49,033 nt of DNA from Victivallales bacterium (GTDB lineage: Bacteria; Verrucomicrobiota; Lentisphaeria; Oligosphaerales; Oligosphaeraceae): NCBI GenBank assembly GCA_017554445.1, contig JAFZIJ010000113.1, positions 1-49,033 on the forward strand, read 5' to 3'. The position numbers and the translations under genes were made by a program. How positions within the stretch are numbered: position 1 is the first letter of the stretch; every line of letters begins with the position of its first letter. Shown piece by piece: positions 27,581 through 35,605 of this stretch. Under the pieces are notes generated by a model, which worked only from the letters and a program-made list of their open reading frames with translations, was not told where the DNA came from and did not search any database.

Positions 27581-30025
27581 ATGCAACATCACATGACTTG
27601 TTTATTGACATCGTTTGCCGTTGTTTCTCTCACACTTGCGGCCAAGGCGGAGGCTAAATTAACCATTGCCCAAAATGGCAAAAGCGATTATTGCATCCAT
27701 TTTGACAAGGAGGACAAAGATCCGCGGTTCGTAGCTGCTATTAAGGATTTGGGCGGCTTTCTGCATGAAATCACTGGCGCGACAATACCGTTTGATGATC
27801 AGACGGCTGCACACAAAATCATTGTCGGCTATCGTGCGCCTGGAGATGACAAACCATTTTCCGGTGTCCGCGAACGGCGCATAAAGAGCGTCGATGAAGA
27901 TATATACATCTATGGAGACGGGCAGTTTGGCACCATCGGCGCAGTATATGATTTTCTGGAGAAGTTCTGCGGATGCCGTTGGTTCGGCCCATGGAACGGT
28001 GATACATATGTGCCCAAAAATGCGAATTTAATATTGGATTCCATAGACTATTCCCATGCTCCAAGCTTTCGCAGCCTAGAATTAGGTTCCGCCTGGGCGT
28101 TGGCGAAAGTGCATCCGGGCGTTGCTGATTATCTGCGCCGTAACCGTTGTTTCCTTCAACCGGACTATAGAGGCCCCAATCCGTCATTGGATGGCTGGAA
28201 ATACATCGGGCCGACGACGCATGGTCTTTCAGCCTATTTCCCGCCCGGCGGCCATAAGCCCGGCAGTTTTGAAGGTCAATGGGCTGGCCCGCATGTGGCG
28301 TTGGCCGACAAGGCATATTTCAAAGAGCATCCTGAATATTTCACAATGGACAAGAACGGCAAACGCGTGCCAAACCGCCAGCCGTGTTTTAGCCATCCAG
28401 ATGTCCGTCGCATCTTGACAGAAAATATCGAGACGGTTCTGAAATATGAAAAATACAATCTTGATGAATATGCCATATTGGACCTTTCATTCAATGACAG
28501 AAGTGGCGGATTTTGTGAATGTCCCGAATGCAAAGCATTGGAGGATAAATATCAAAGCCCGGGAGGACCTTATTACGATTATTTGATTGAACTTGGCAAC
28601 AATTTCATCAACAAATATCCGAAACTCGTCATCCGCATGATTGCCTATCAGCCATCCATGACCGGTGTGCCTCCCAAAGATGGAATAAAATTCCCTGCGA
28701 ACATCAGCGTCATTGTCGCCCCATTGATTCAGGACTTTTCCAAACCGTTGTCGCATCCATATAATACAAGTTTCCGTAAAGAATTCGCTGAATGGGGGCG
28801 GATTGCCGACAACATGTGGTGGTGGAGCTATCCGGTACTCTATCCTCATGGAATTCGCGCTTATTCTTTGTTCCCAGGAGTTTACCGTAATGCGGAAAAT
28901 ATCAAATATGCATACAATGTCGGAACTCGCTATATCATCAGCGAAATGGGTGGCAGCGTGATTCACAATTGCGCCTTCAAGCAACTAAATAATTATCTGG
29001 AAATCAGACTTGCCGATGATGTAAATGATTCTGTCGATCGAATCGTCCAGGAATACTGCGACTACTGTTATGGACCTGCTTCCGACCTCATGGTCAAGTA
29101 CTTGCGTGAAACCCATGATGAGTCCGTGAAGGATCCTAATTATTTCATCTATTATGATGATCCGCGTTCGATGCGTAGTCTTCATTCTCCTACAAATCTT
29201 TTACGTTGGCAAGGTTATTTCAATGAAATGGAACGGCTTGTCGGAAATGACAAGTATAGATTGTTGCAGCTTGGTCGAGCACGCATCAATCTTGATGCGC
29301 TGACATTGTTGCAATGGAGTCGAATCCGGGAGGAACGTCCTGAGTTTGCGACATTGGAAAATCTTGAAGCAACCAATAAGCGTTATACTGCCGAAGTCGA
29401 GGCCGACAGCGAGAATGTGTGGGGCAGTCAATTCCATGATAAATATGCTCAGGGGTGGGAAAAGCGCCTCTTCATCGGAACTGGTCTTGCGGCATTCTGC
29501 GGTGAACGCAAAGTCGCTCCGATACCGGAAGAGCTTGTGCTAAAGTATGGGCGTGAAAATGTTACGCCGATCCGTCTTGATGCGCGAACTGGCGCTCCCA
29601 AACGTTTGGACGAGCCGGATGCGGCCAGCGGAGTCGCCGTGGAAGCTCAGATTATCGATGCGCAATTCGGTTATATGCCATGCGTCATGGAACGGATGCC
29701 GGATGGTTCATTCAAGAGAAACATTCCGTCGTTCATTCCGTTCAAATCAAGCCCATTAGTTAAGAAGAACCTTCCTGTTTTCAAAGAAGCGAATGGATAC
29801 AAGCCATATTTTATCGACACAATTACATTGGGTGCGGCGCACACGGTGGTTGTAAGTGGTGTTGACACGAAGGTGCAGTTCTATATCGGCGCGGCGTTTG
29901 ATCCAGACCATCCAGACCAAAAGTACGATCTATACATTTCCATCAAGTTCCTTGAGGAAGACCGCGTTTTGATAGACAGAATGTATGTCTGTAAAGTAAC
30001 CAAAAATGATCTCAATGGTAAATAG
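27581..30025 (+). CDS. Secreted DUF4838-type protein, putative glycoside hydrolase
   Basis: 814 residues with a signal peptide (about 1-25, ending AKAEA). The N-terminal part (about 30-150) resembles the alpha-glucuronidase/GH20-like N-terminal alpha-beta domain: GKSDYCIHFDKED, HKIIVGYRAP, GTIGAVYDFLEKFCGCRWFGP. The central barrel carries the DUF4838 signatures AILDLSFNDRSGGFCECPEC (Cys312, Cys314, Cys317) and NMWWWSYPVLYPHG. DUF4838 proteins occur in polysaccharide-utilisation loci of Bacteroidetes and PVC bacteria, but their reaction is not established. A C-terminal beta domain follows. No ribosome-binding site is visible. It is convergent with the GH32 gene. Confidence 0.78.
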   Translation: MQHHMTCLLTSFAVVSLTLAAKAEAKLTIAQNGKSDYCIHFDKEDKDPRFVAAIKDLGGFLHEITGATIPFDDQTAAHKIIVGYRAPGDDKPFSGVRERRIKSVDEDIYIYGDGQFGTIGAVYDFLEKFCGCRWFGPWNGDTYVPKNANLILDSIDYSHAPSFRSLELGSAWALAKVHPGVADYLRRNRCFLQPDYRGPNPSLDGWKYIGPTTHGLSAYFPPGGHKPGSFEGQWAGPHVALADKAYFKEHPEYFTMDKNGKRVPNRQPCFSHPDVRRILTENIETVLKYEKYNLDEYAILDLSFNDRSGGFCECPECKALEDKYQSPGGPYYDYLIELGNNFINKYPKLVIRMIAYQPSMTGVPPKDGIKFPANISVIVAPLIQDFSKPLSHPYNTSFRKEFAEWGRIADNMWWWSYPVLYPHGIRAYSLFPGVYRNAENIKYAYNVGTRYIISEMGGSVIHNCAFKQLNNYLEIRLADDVNDSVDRIVQEYCDYCYGPASDLMVKYLRETHDESVKDPNYFIYYDDPRSMRSLHSPTNLLRWQGYFNEMERLVGNDKYRLLQLGRARINLDALTLLQWSRIREERPEFATLENLEATNKRYTAEVEADSENVWGSQFHDKYAQGWEKRLFIGTGLAAFCGERKVAPIPEELVLKYGRENVTPIRLDARTGAPKRLDEPDAASGVAVEAQIIDAQFGYMPCVMERMPDGSFKRNIPSFIPFKSSPLVKKNLPVFKEANGYKPYFIDTITLGAAHTVVVSGVDTKVQFYIGAAFDPDHPDQKYDLYISIKFLEEDRVLIDRMYVCKVTKNDLNGK

Positions 30026-30076
30026 TAATAGCTTTGAATAACGGAGTTCTGGATTTTTCTGGATGTTTGGGTTATT

Positions 30077-30104
30077 CTGGATATAGTATCCAGCGGAACC
30101 AGAA
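30077..30104. repeat. CTGGATAT-type inverted repeats between convergent genes
   Basis: CTGGATA-TAG-TATCCAG (30077-30093) forms a perfect 7-bp hairpin, and TTCTGG (30075-30080) can alternatively pair with CCAGAA (30099-30104). Further TTCTGGAT copies lie at 30046-30062. The 131-nt gap separates the DUF4838 and GH32 genes and may hold a bidirectional terminator; no long T-run is present. Confidence 0.4.
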
Positions 30105-30156
30105 TATCCAGTATATCCATTATAGCATATTTTTCAGGGAAAATGTCTTTTCTTCT

Positions 30157-32292
30157 CTACCGTTTCCAAATGGAATGGAATTTTGTGAAACGGGCATGTT
30201 TGTCTGAAGCCGTCCCGTGGAAGATGTTAACCGTCGATTGATGGTTTTCAAGAGCGGGACGGCAGGCGACAACGCCGTAATTGAGGCCGTCGCCGGAGAA
30301 GCATTCGACGGCGGTCGTGTCCATGAAAATGATCAGATGGAATGGCTTGGTGTCTGTTGGCCAGTCCATGACGGTCTTGCCGATGGTAAGTTTTTGATTG
30401 GACGCGTCATAGCGGATGTCGATGCCACGGAAGACGCCGCCGATGACAGCGTCTTGTGAGAGTTTTTCCGCTTGTATTTCACATTTGAAAGCTATGGCGT
30501 TGGGCAGTTTGACAGATGCGGCGTCGAAGGGAATGTTCAGCGCCATAAGTCCATCGTGGACGGGCGGTTGCAATGGGAAATGCGCAAGACGCGGGCCATC
30601 AGATGTTTGGACGAGTTTCAATTCCTGCGGAATGGTCATGCCTTGATTGAAAAACATGTCGGGAGGTGTTCCTGCCTGCAACCAGTAGATTTGAATTCGA
30701 CGGCCATGCGGTTCGTTGTTAAATGTCTGCGAAGCATAGAGATTGCGGCCACGATGGCCTGGTAGCGGAGGCGTTTCGGGCGTGAACGTGATGCCGTCGA
30801 ATTTGCCGACGGCGTATTCGCCGTTGGCACCATAGACGATCCATCGTGTCTCATTCGTCCCATCTAACGGTATTTCAAAGATTTCCGGACATTCGTAAAG
30901 AAAATGGCTGCCGTTTGTTCCGCCTTGGACGACGGAGCGTTTCGTCCATTCTTTTAGATTTTTCGAGCCCCACAATTCGAGTGTGTGGGTGTTGTTGGGT
31001 CGCGAAACATAGAGAGCCATGATCCATGACTGCGTCGGCTCATGCCAAATGACTTTCGGATCGCGGTTGCCAGATGTTTGATTTGGCAGAACAGGATTGC
31101 CTGAATATTTTGTAAAGTTCCTACCATCAAGACTGTAGGCGATGCATTGGACGGCGGGATTGCCCGCCGCCGTGTAGATGAGCACGAGTGGAGCAATACC
31201 GTCTTTCCCAAAGCCGCTTGTATTGTTTGTATCGACGATAGCGCTGCCGCTGAACATGGGGCCGAGCTGATCAGGAGAGAGGGCGTCTGGCAGTTCTGTC
31301 CAATGGAACAGGTCTTTGCTGACGGCATGGCCCCAATGCATGTTGCCCCATTGGATGCCATAAGGGTTGTGTTGGAAGAACATATGATATTCACCATTGT
31401 AGAAGACAAGGCCGTTCGGATCGTTGTTCCATCCGCGATAGGGCGTGAAATGAATCAACGGACGGAGCGATTCGCCATATGGATTGTCGTCTTCTGGCAG
31501 CGTGTCGGTGAAAATGAATGATTCGGTAAGTTTCGAATCAGGCGGTATGCGGTCGATGATGAATTTCAGTGTTTTGCCGACATGTGCGGACACGTCCATG
31601 GCAGGGCGCCACGTCGGTTTATCCGTCAATTTCACGGTGATGGAATGGAGCATGGCGTCGCCGTCTTGAATGATCAGCGTGGAGTCTCGCTCTGTGTTGG
31701 AGACAGGCAGGAGAAGCCATGATTTTGTTACAACTAGCTCAAACGCAAGGTTGTAGCGTGGAAGACGCGGCTTTTCGTCAGTGGCAACGATGTGATCGAC
31801 GTTGATGTGGCCCCAGCCGCCACGATGACCATCGACGATTTCGATGCGGATGCGTTTCCCTTTCAATTCATGGACATCCCAAAATTCAGGGCGGAGCGCT
31901 TCGCTACCGCCTTGCTTGACGTTGTTTCCACGTGCCGTTCGGACAATTGTGAATACATTCGGTTCTGTTTCCGCCAACAGATCCATGCGAGTGTCGTCCC
32001 ATCCGCCGCCGCCAATCAGAAAGCGGATGTATGAATGATTGAGTGTGAACACAGGGGAGGTGAGTTTGCCGACGGAGCCATCACCGCCGTTATAGCTGTT
32101 AACAAGGCCACTGCCTTGGAAATCAGAGACATGCATCTGGTTGGGCAATGTACCACGGGCAGGCTTGTCACCAAAGGCCGTGCCTTCGACATGCCAGTCG
32201 CCGTAATCGTTGCCTTCAAAATCCGCAATGAGAAAGTCTTCAGCATGCAATGAAAAGATGAATGCGAGAAAGAGGAAGGCTATGGTTTTCAT
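30157..32292 (-). CDS. Secreted glycoside hydrolase family 32 (fructan hydrolase)
   Basis: 711 residues with signal peptide MKTIAFLFLAFIFSLHA. An N-terminal beta-sandwich (about 18-175) ending GGWGHINVDHIVA is followed by a short linker domain and the five-bladed propeller. Catalytic motifs of GH32 are complete: WNNDPNG with nucleophile Asp291, RDPK with Asp411, and ECPE with acid/base Glu467. A C-terminal beta-sandwich follows. Members hydrolyse sucrose, inulin or levan; an extracellular enzyme with extra beta domains points to a levanase or inulinase-like role. It is transcribed on the minus strand, convergent with the DUF4838 gene and divergent from the methyltransferase. No Shine-Dalgarno sequence precedes its ATG. 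Confidence 0.92.
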   Translation of the reverse strand: MKTIAFLFLAFIFSLHAEDFLIADFEGNDYGDWHVEGTAFGDKPARGTLPNQMHVSDFQGSGLVNSYNGGDGSVGKLTSPVFTLNHSYIRFLIGGGGWDDTRMDLLAETEPNVFTIVRTARGNNVKQGGSEALRPEFWDVHELKGKRIRIEIVDGHRGGWGHINVDHIVATDEKPRLPRYNLAFELVVTKSWLLLPVSNTERDSTLIIQDGDAMLHSITVKLTDKPTWRPAMDVSAHVGKTLKFIIDRIPPDSKLTESFIFTDTLPEDDNPYGESLRPLIHFTPYRGWNNDPNGLVFYNGEYHMFFQHNPYGIQWGNMHWGHAVSKDLFHWTELPDALSPDQLGPMFSGSAIVDTNNTSGFGKDGIAPLVLIYTAAGNPAVQCIAYSLDGRNFTKYSGNPVLPNQTSGNRDPKVIWHEPTQSWIMALYVSRPNNTHTLELWGSKNLKEWTKRSVVQGGTNGSHFLYECPEIFEIPLDGTNETRWIVYGANGEYAVGKFDGITFTPETPPLPGHRGRNLYASQTFNNEPHGRRIQIYWLQAGTPPDMFFNQGMTIPQELKLVQTSDGPRLAHFPLQPPVHDGLMALNIPFDAASVKLPNAIAFKCEIQAEKLSQDAVIGGVFRGIDIRYDASNQKLTIGKTVMDWPTDTKPFHLIIFMDTTAVECFSGDGLNYGVVACRPALENHQSTVNIFHGTASDKHARFTKFHSIWKR

Positions 32293-32409
32293 GGAGAGGT
32301 GATGGTTCGTGATGGCTTGGGGGGAGTGATGACTTTATAATATACCGTGAAGAAGGAAAAATAAAGGGATGATAAAGGATGAAAGGGATAAAAGGTTTCA
32401 GACGGTTGT

Positions 32410-32438
32410 TTGCAATACGGTTCATTACGTTATATTAT
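32410..32438 (+). promoter_or_regulatory. Candidate promoter of the methyltransferase gene
   Basis: TTGCAA (32410-32415), 17 nt, TATTAT (32433-32438), in the 213-nt gap between the divergent GH32 and methyltransferase genes. On the other strand an AT-rich stretch around 32335-32345 could hold the GH32 -10 box. Confidence 0.3.
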
Positions 32439-32505
32439 TGTAAACAAAATATCCATCCATTGAACAAAACTCAGCAGACATCCTGCAAAACAAGCGAGAT
32501 AGCAT

Positions 32506-33633
32506 ATGACAGAGAAACTGGTCTTCAAGCCTTGGGGCGGGACGATGACGGCCCGTGAGCGTTTCAACGCCCAGATGAACTTCAAGCCGTTCGACCGTTG
32601 CTTCAATATGGAATTTGGCTATTGGGAGGAGAATTTCCATCAATGGAAGATGTTTGTCGATAACAACATCCATAACAACTGGGAAGCGGATAGATTCTTC
32701 GCGTTCGATCCGTATGCGGGCATTGGCGGCAACGTCTGGTTGCATCCGGGCTTCCCGACGGATAAATGGGTGGAGAACGGCCACACCTACATGCACAATG
32801 GCGACGGCGTCATGTGCGAAGTGTTGGCGAGCGGCGATTCGACGATTCCGCATTACATCAAATCGTCCATTACGACCCCTGATGACTGGAAACGTGTGAA
32901 GGAAGAGCGTTTCCGCCGCGATGATCCTGTGCGCAAGATTGACATTGAGGCGCTGAAGAAACGCCATCCACAAGGCCCTGGGCGGGACTATCCGCTGGGT
33001 GTCAGCGTCGGCTCCATGATTGGTAAAATCCGCGACATGCTGACGATGGAAGGCCTTGCGTATGCGACATTTGACTATCCGGAGATGGTGGAGGACATGG
33101 TCGAGACATGCTGCGTTCTCGTGGAGGATTTTCTCGATCAAGTACTGCCGCATTTCGATTTCGACTATGCGTCGTCATGGGAAGACATTTGCTTCAAGAA
33201 TGGTCCGCTGATCACGTTGGATTTCTTCGAAGAAGTTGTCGTTCCGCGGTATTGCCGCATCAACAAGAAGCTGAAGGAACACGGAATCGGCCTTTGGTGG
33301 TGCGACTGCGACGGCGATGTCCGTCCATTATTGCATGGCTTCCTGAAAGGCGGTATCAACTGCCTGTTCCCATACGAAGTGATGGGTTGCACGCATCCGG
33401 GCAAGCTGCTGGACGAATATCAAGGCGTTTTACACATCATGGGCGGCTTCGACAAAATGCAATTAGGCGCGGGCCGCAAGGCGATCAAAGACTACATGGA
33501 GACGTTGATTCCGTATGTTGAACGCGGCGGATTCATCCCGTTCTGCGATCATCGCTGTCCGCCGAATGTGCCCGAAGAGGATTATTTGTACTATCTTGAC
33601 TTGAAACGCCAAGTCTTCGGTGGCGGATTCTGA
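32506..33633 (+). CDS. Uroporphyrinogen decarboxylase-family (URO-D) methyltransferase-like protein
   Basis: 375 residues, cytosolic. It has the URO-D barrel pattern used by MtaA/CmuA-type corrinoid methyltransferases: TARERFNAQMNFKPFDR near the N-terminus, and the C-terminal GGFIPFCDHRCPPNVP followed by YLYYLDLKRQVFGG. It is not HemE, which lacks this architecture and is not paired with a corrinoid protein. Such enzymes move a methyl group between a substrate or corrinoid protein and a thiol or tetrahydrofolate acceptor. The corrinoid protein gene starts 48 nt downstream, supporting a joint methyl-transfer module. The substrate is unknown; the glycosidase neighbours make a methylated sugar or aromatic glycan decoration possible. 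Confidence 0.85.
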   Translation: MTEKLVFKPWGGTMTARERFNAQMNFKPFDRCFNMEFGYWEENFHQWKMFVDNNIHNNWEADRFFAFDPYAGIGGNVWLHPGFPTDKWVENGHTYMHNGDGVMCEVLASGDSTIPHYIKSSITTPDDWKRVKEERFRRDDPVRKIDIEALKKRHPQGPGRDYPLGVSVGSMIGKIRDMLTMEGLAYATFDYPEMVEDMVETCCVLVEDFLDQVLPHFDFDYASSWEDICFKNGPLITLDFFEEVVVPRYCRINKKLKEHGIGLWWCDCDGDVRPLLHGFLKGGINCLFPYEVMGCTHPGKLLDEYQGVLHIMGGFDKMQLGAGRKAIKDYMETLIPYVERGGFIPFCDHRCPPNVPEEDYLYYLDLKRQVFGGGF

Positions 33634-33681
33634 TATCTTATTGATTTACATATAATAACAACTAACAGAGGAGCTTTTGAG

Positions 33682-34299
33682 ATGACGGATTATGCAAAAC
33701 TGAAGCAGTCGATTCTGAAAGGTAAAAAGAACGACACGGTGGCGATCGTTCAGGCCGCCATCGACGCAGGCGAAAGTGCGAGCGAACTGATTGACAAAGG
33801 CATGATTCCCGCCATGCGCGAAATTGGTGATAAATTCTCCGCCGGAGACGCTTACGTTCCCGAACTGCTGGTCGCGGCGCGTGCGATGAACAGCGGTTTG
33901 GCGTTGATCGAACCGATTTTGGCGGCGAGCGGCCGTCAGCCGAAAGGCGTCATCTGCATCGGCACGGTGAAAGGCGATCTGCATGATATTGGCAAAAATC
34001 TGGTCGCCATCATGTTGCGCGGTGCGGACTATAAAGTCATTGATCTCGGTGTCAACTGCGACATTGCGAAATTCGACGAAGGTGTCGCGCAAGGTGCGAC
34101 GATTGTGGCGTGCAGCGCGTTGCTGACGACGACGATGCCGTATATGAAAGAAATTGTCGAACATTACAAAGGAACGGGCGTGAAGGTCATCGTCGGCGGC
34201 GCGGCCGTGTCGCGAGAATTTGCTGAAAGCATTGGCGCGGATGGTTTTAGCTCAGATGCCAACGAAGCTGTGAAGCTTGTTGACAGTTTGATGGCATGA
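33682..34299 (+). CDS. Corrinoid-binding methyl carrier protein (MtaC/MtbC-like)
   Basis: 205 residues. The N-terminal helical cap (about 1-85) includes GMIPAMREIGDKFSAGDAYVPELLVAARAM. The Rossmann B12-binding domain follows, with the base-off motif DLHDIGK (Asp99, His101, Gly104), then LGVNCDIAKF and KVIVGGAAVSREFAESIGADGFS. His101 should ligate cobalt. The protein shuttles methyl groups for a partner methyltransferase, here most likely the URO-D-type protein immediately upstream. GAGG before the ATG serves as ribosome-binding site. No reductive activator (RamA-like) gene is present in the window. Confidence 0.94.
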   Translation: MTDYAKLKQSILKGKKNDTVAIVQAAIDAGESASELIDKGMIPAMREIGDKFSAGDAYVPELLVAARAMNSGLALIEPILAASGRQPKGVICIGTVKGDLHDIGKNLVAIMLRGADYKVIDLGVNCDIAKFDEGVAQGATIVACSALLTTTMPYMKEIVEHYKGTGVKVIVGGAAVSREFAESIGADGFSSDANEAVKLVDSLMA

Positions 34300-34326
34300 C
34301 CACCTTCGGTGGTGCTTATGGCCGAA

Positions 34327-34354
34327 GGCTTATGGCTTATGGGCAATGGGTTAT
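34327..34354. repeat. Heptamer tandem repeat downstream of the corrinoid gene
   Basis: Four consecutive 7-nt units GGCTTAT, GGCTTAT, GGGCAAT, GGGTTAT. A GCTTATGG copy lies just upstream at 34313-34320, after the small hairpin ACCACC-TTC-GGTGGT. A related array with the same period is found at 43341-43368. Confidence 0.6.
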
Positions 34355-34385
34355 GGTAAAAGGTTGACGCAAGGGAACAGGAAGA

Positions 34386-34973
34386 ATGACGAGCCATAAT
34401 TATTTCACGGCAACATGTATGATTCTGACCTTTGCGTTCAGCCTATGGCGGGGTGAACCGCGCCATTTTTGGCTATCGGCCGGATTTTTTGCGTCGTGCA
34501 TCGGCGACTTGTTTCTGGCGAACCGCCATGGGCGGTTGAGTTTTTTCATTGGCGGCGTGGCGGCGTTTTCTGTCGCGCATATCATGTTTTTCATATATGC
34601 GTGGCAATACGGCCGTCATCCGAACTGGCTGATTGGTGGTATTGTTTTCGTGTTGTTGTGCGCATGGCCTGCGATTCCAACCGTCATGCGTGTCGGCTGG
34701 CAGATTGGTGTCGCCGTGAGTTTTTACACGGCGTTTTCCTGTGCGACATTAGCGTCTGTCAGTGGTATGAAGGCGCCGTGGCCGCAGAAAGGATTGTTTC
34801 TGTTAGGTGTCCTGCTTCTGATATTTTCCGACGCGATGATTGCGCAGAGTAATTTTCTCGGCATGAAGCGTAGTGGAAAGCTGATCATTCCGACGTATGT
34901 GGCGTCCCATGTCTGCATGCTGGCCTCATGGGCGGTCTGCATAGCCCGTGGACTGTTTTATAAGGCAGGCTAG
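34386..34973 (+). CDS. YhhN/TMEM86-like integral membrane protein (putative lysoplasmalogenase)
   Basis: 195 residues with about seven or eight hydrophobic helices. The paired acidic membrane motifs of the YhhN/TMEM86 family are present: ASCIGDLFLANR near residue 40 and LLIFSDAMIAQSNF near residue 140. Members hydrolyse the vinyl-ether bond of lysoplasmalogens; plasmalogens occur in anaerobes, which fits the supposed lifestyle. AGGAAG lies just before the start. It is 86 nt after the corrinoid gene, with the heptamer array in the gap. Confidence 0.75.
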   Translation: MTSHNYFTATCMILTFAFSLWRGEPRHFWLSAGFFASCIGDLFLANRHGRLSFFIGGVAAFSVAHIMFFIYAWQYGRHPNWLIGGIVFVLLCAWPAIPTVMRVGWQIGVAVSFYTAFSCATLASVSGMKAPWPQKGLFLLGVLLLIFSDAMIAQSNFLGMKRSGKLIIPTYVASHVCMLASWAVCIARGLFYKAG

Positions 34974-35140
34974 CCTGCGAAAAGAGACATAAAGGACAAA
35001 AGCGATATGAGTGACAGCTGATATTTTAGGCTGTTTTATATGACAATACCTGTAAATATTGGAAAAATTGGCCTTTTATACTATATTAATTTAAAAGTAC
35101 GAATAATTAGTTTGCCGAAATAATTATAGGTAAGGATGTC

Positions 35141-35605
35141 ATGAACCAGAGGAAAAGCGAGTCGGAGCAATGCTGGCAGCTTATGCATGAAATAGATTTT
35201 TTCCTGCATAATGTCTGCAAGATTCCAAATGCCTCCAGCCTGCATCGCATCACGTTTGCGCAGTTGCGGGTTCTGGACATTGTCTGTCGCCATCATCCGA
35301 AGGGCTTGAGATTGAAGGACATAACGCGAGAATTAAAACAAACGGCGGCGACAACATCGGTGGCCATCGACACATTGGTGAAAAACGGCTTCGTCGTCCG
35401 CGAACAGGACGAGCATGATCGCCGCGCGGTGACCATCCGGTTGACGCCCGAAGGACAGAAGATACGCGATAACAACGCCAAGCGGCTGACAAAGCGGTTT
35501 GACGAGGCGTTTGCGTTGTTGTCGGAGGAAGAACGGAAGAGTTTTCATACCACACTCCTGAAAATCTGGGGCATATTTAACAATAATCAAAAGGAAGAAG
35601 CATGA
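35141..35605 (+). CDS. MarR-family transcriptional regulator
   Basis: 154 residues with the MarR winged helix: RITFAQLRVLDIV, LKDITRELKQTAATTSVAIDTLVKNGFVVREQDEHDRRAVTIRLTPEG (helix-turn-helix and wing; shown in part), then a C-terminal dimerisation helix. It overlaps the membrane-fusion gene by 4 nt, so it is the first gene of the efflux operon and probably its repressor. An AT-rich leader with TATACT at 35077-35082 and two [15 protein letters not shown] direct repeats (35099-35125) precedes it and may hold the promoter and operator. Confidence 0.93.
   Translation: MNQRKSESEQCWQLMHEIDFFLHNVCKIPNASSLHRITFAQLRVLDIVCRHHPKGLRLKDITRELKQTAATTSVAIDTLVKNGFVVREQDEHDRRAVTIRLTPEGQKIRDNNAKRLTKRFDEAFALLSEEERKSFHTTLLKIWGIFNNNQKEEA

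Noticed and set aside
32506..33633. HemE (heme biosynthesis uroporphyrinogen decarboxylase)
   Set aside because: The C-terminal CDHRCPP segment and the adjacent corrinoid protein fit the methyltransferase branch of the URO-D family.
34327..34354. CRISPR array
   Set aside because: Units are 7 nt without spacers, and no cas gene is present anywhere in the window.
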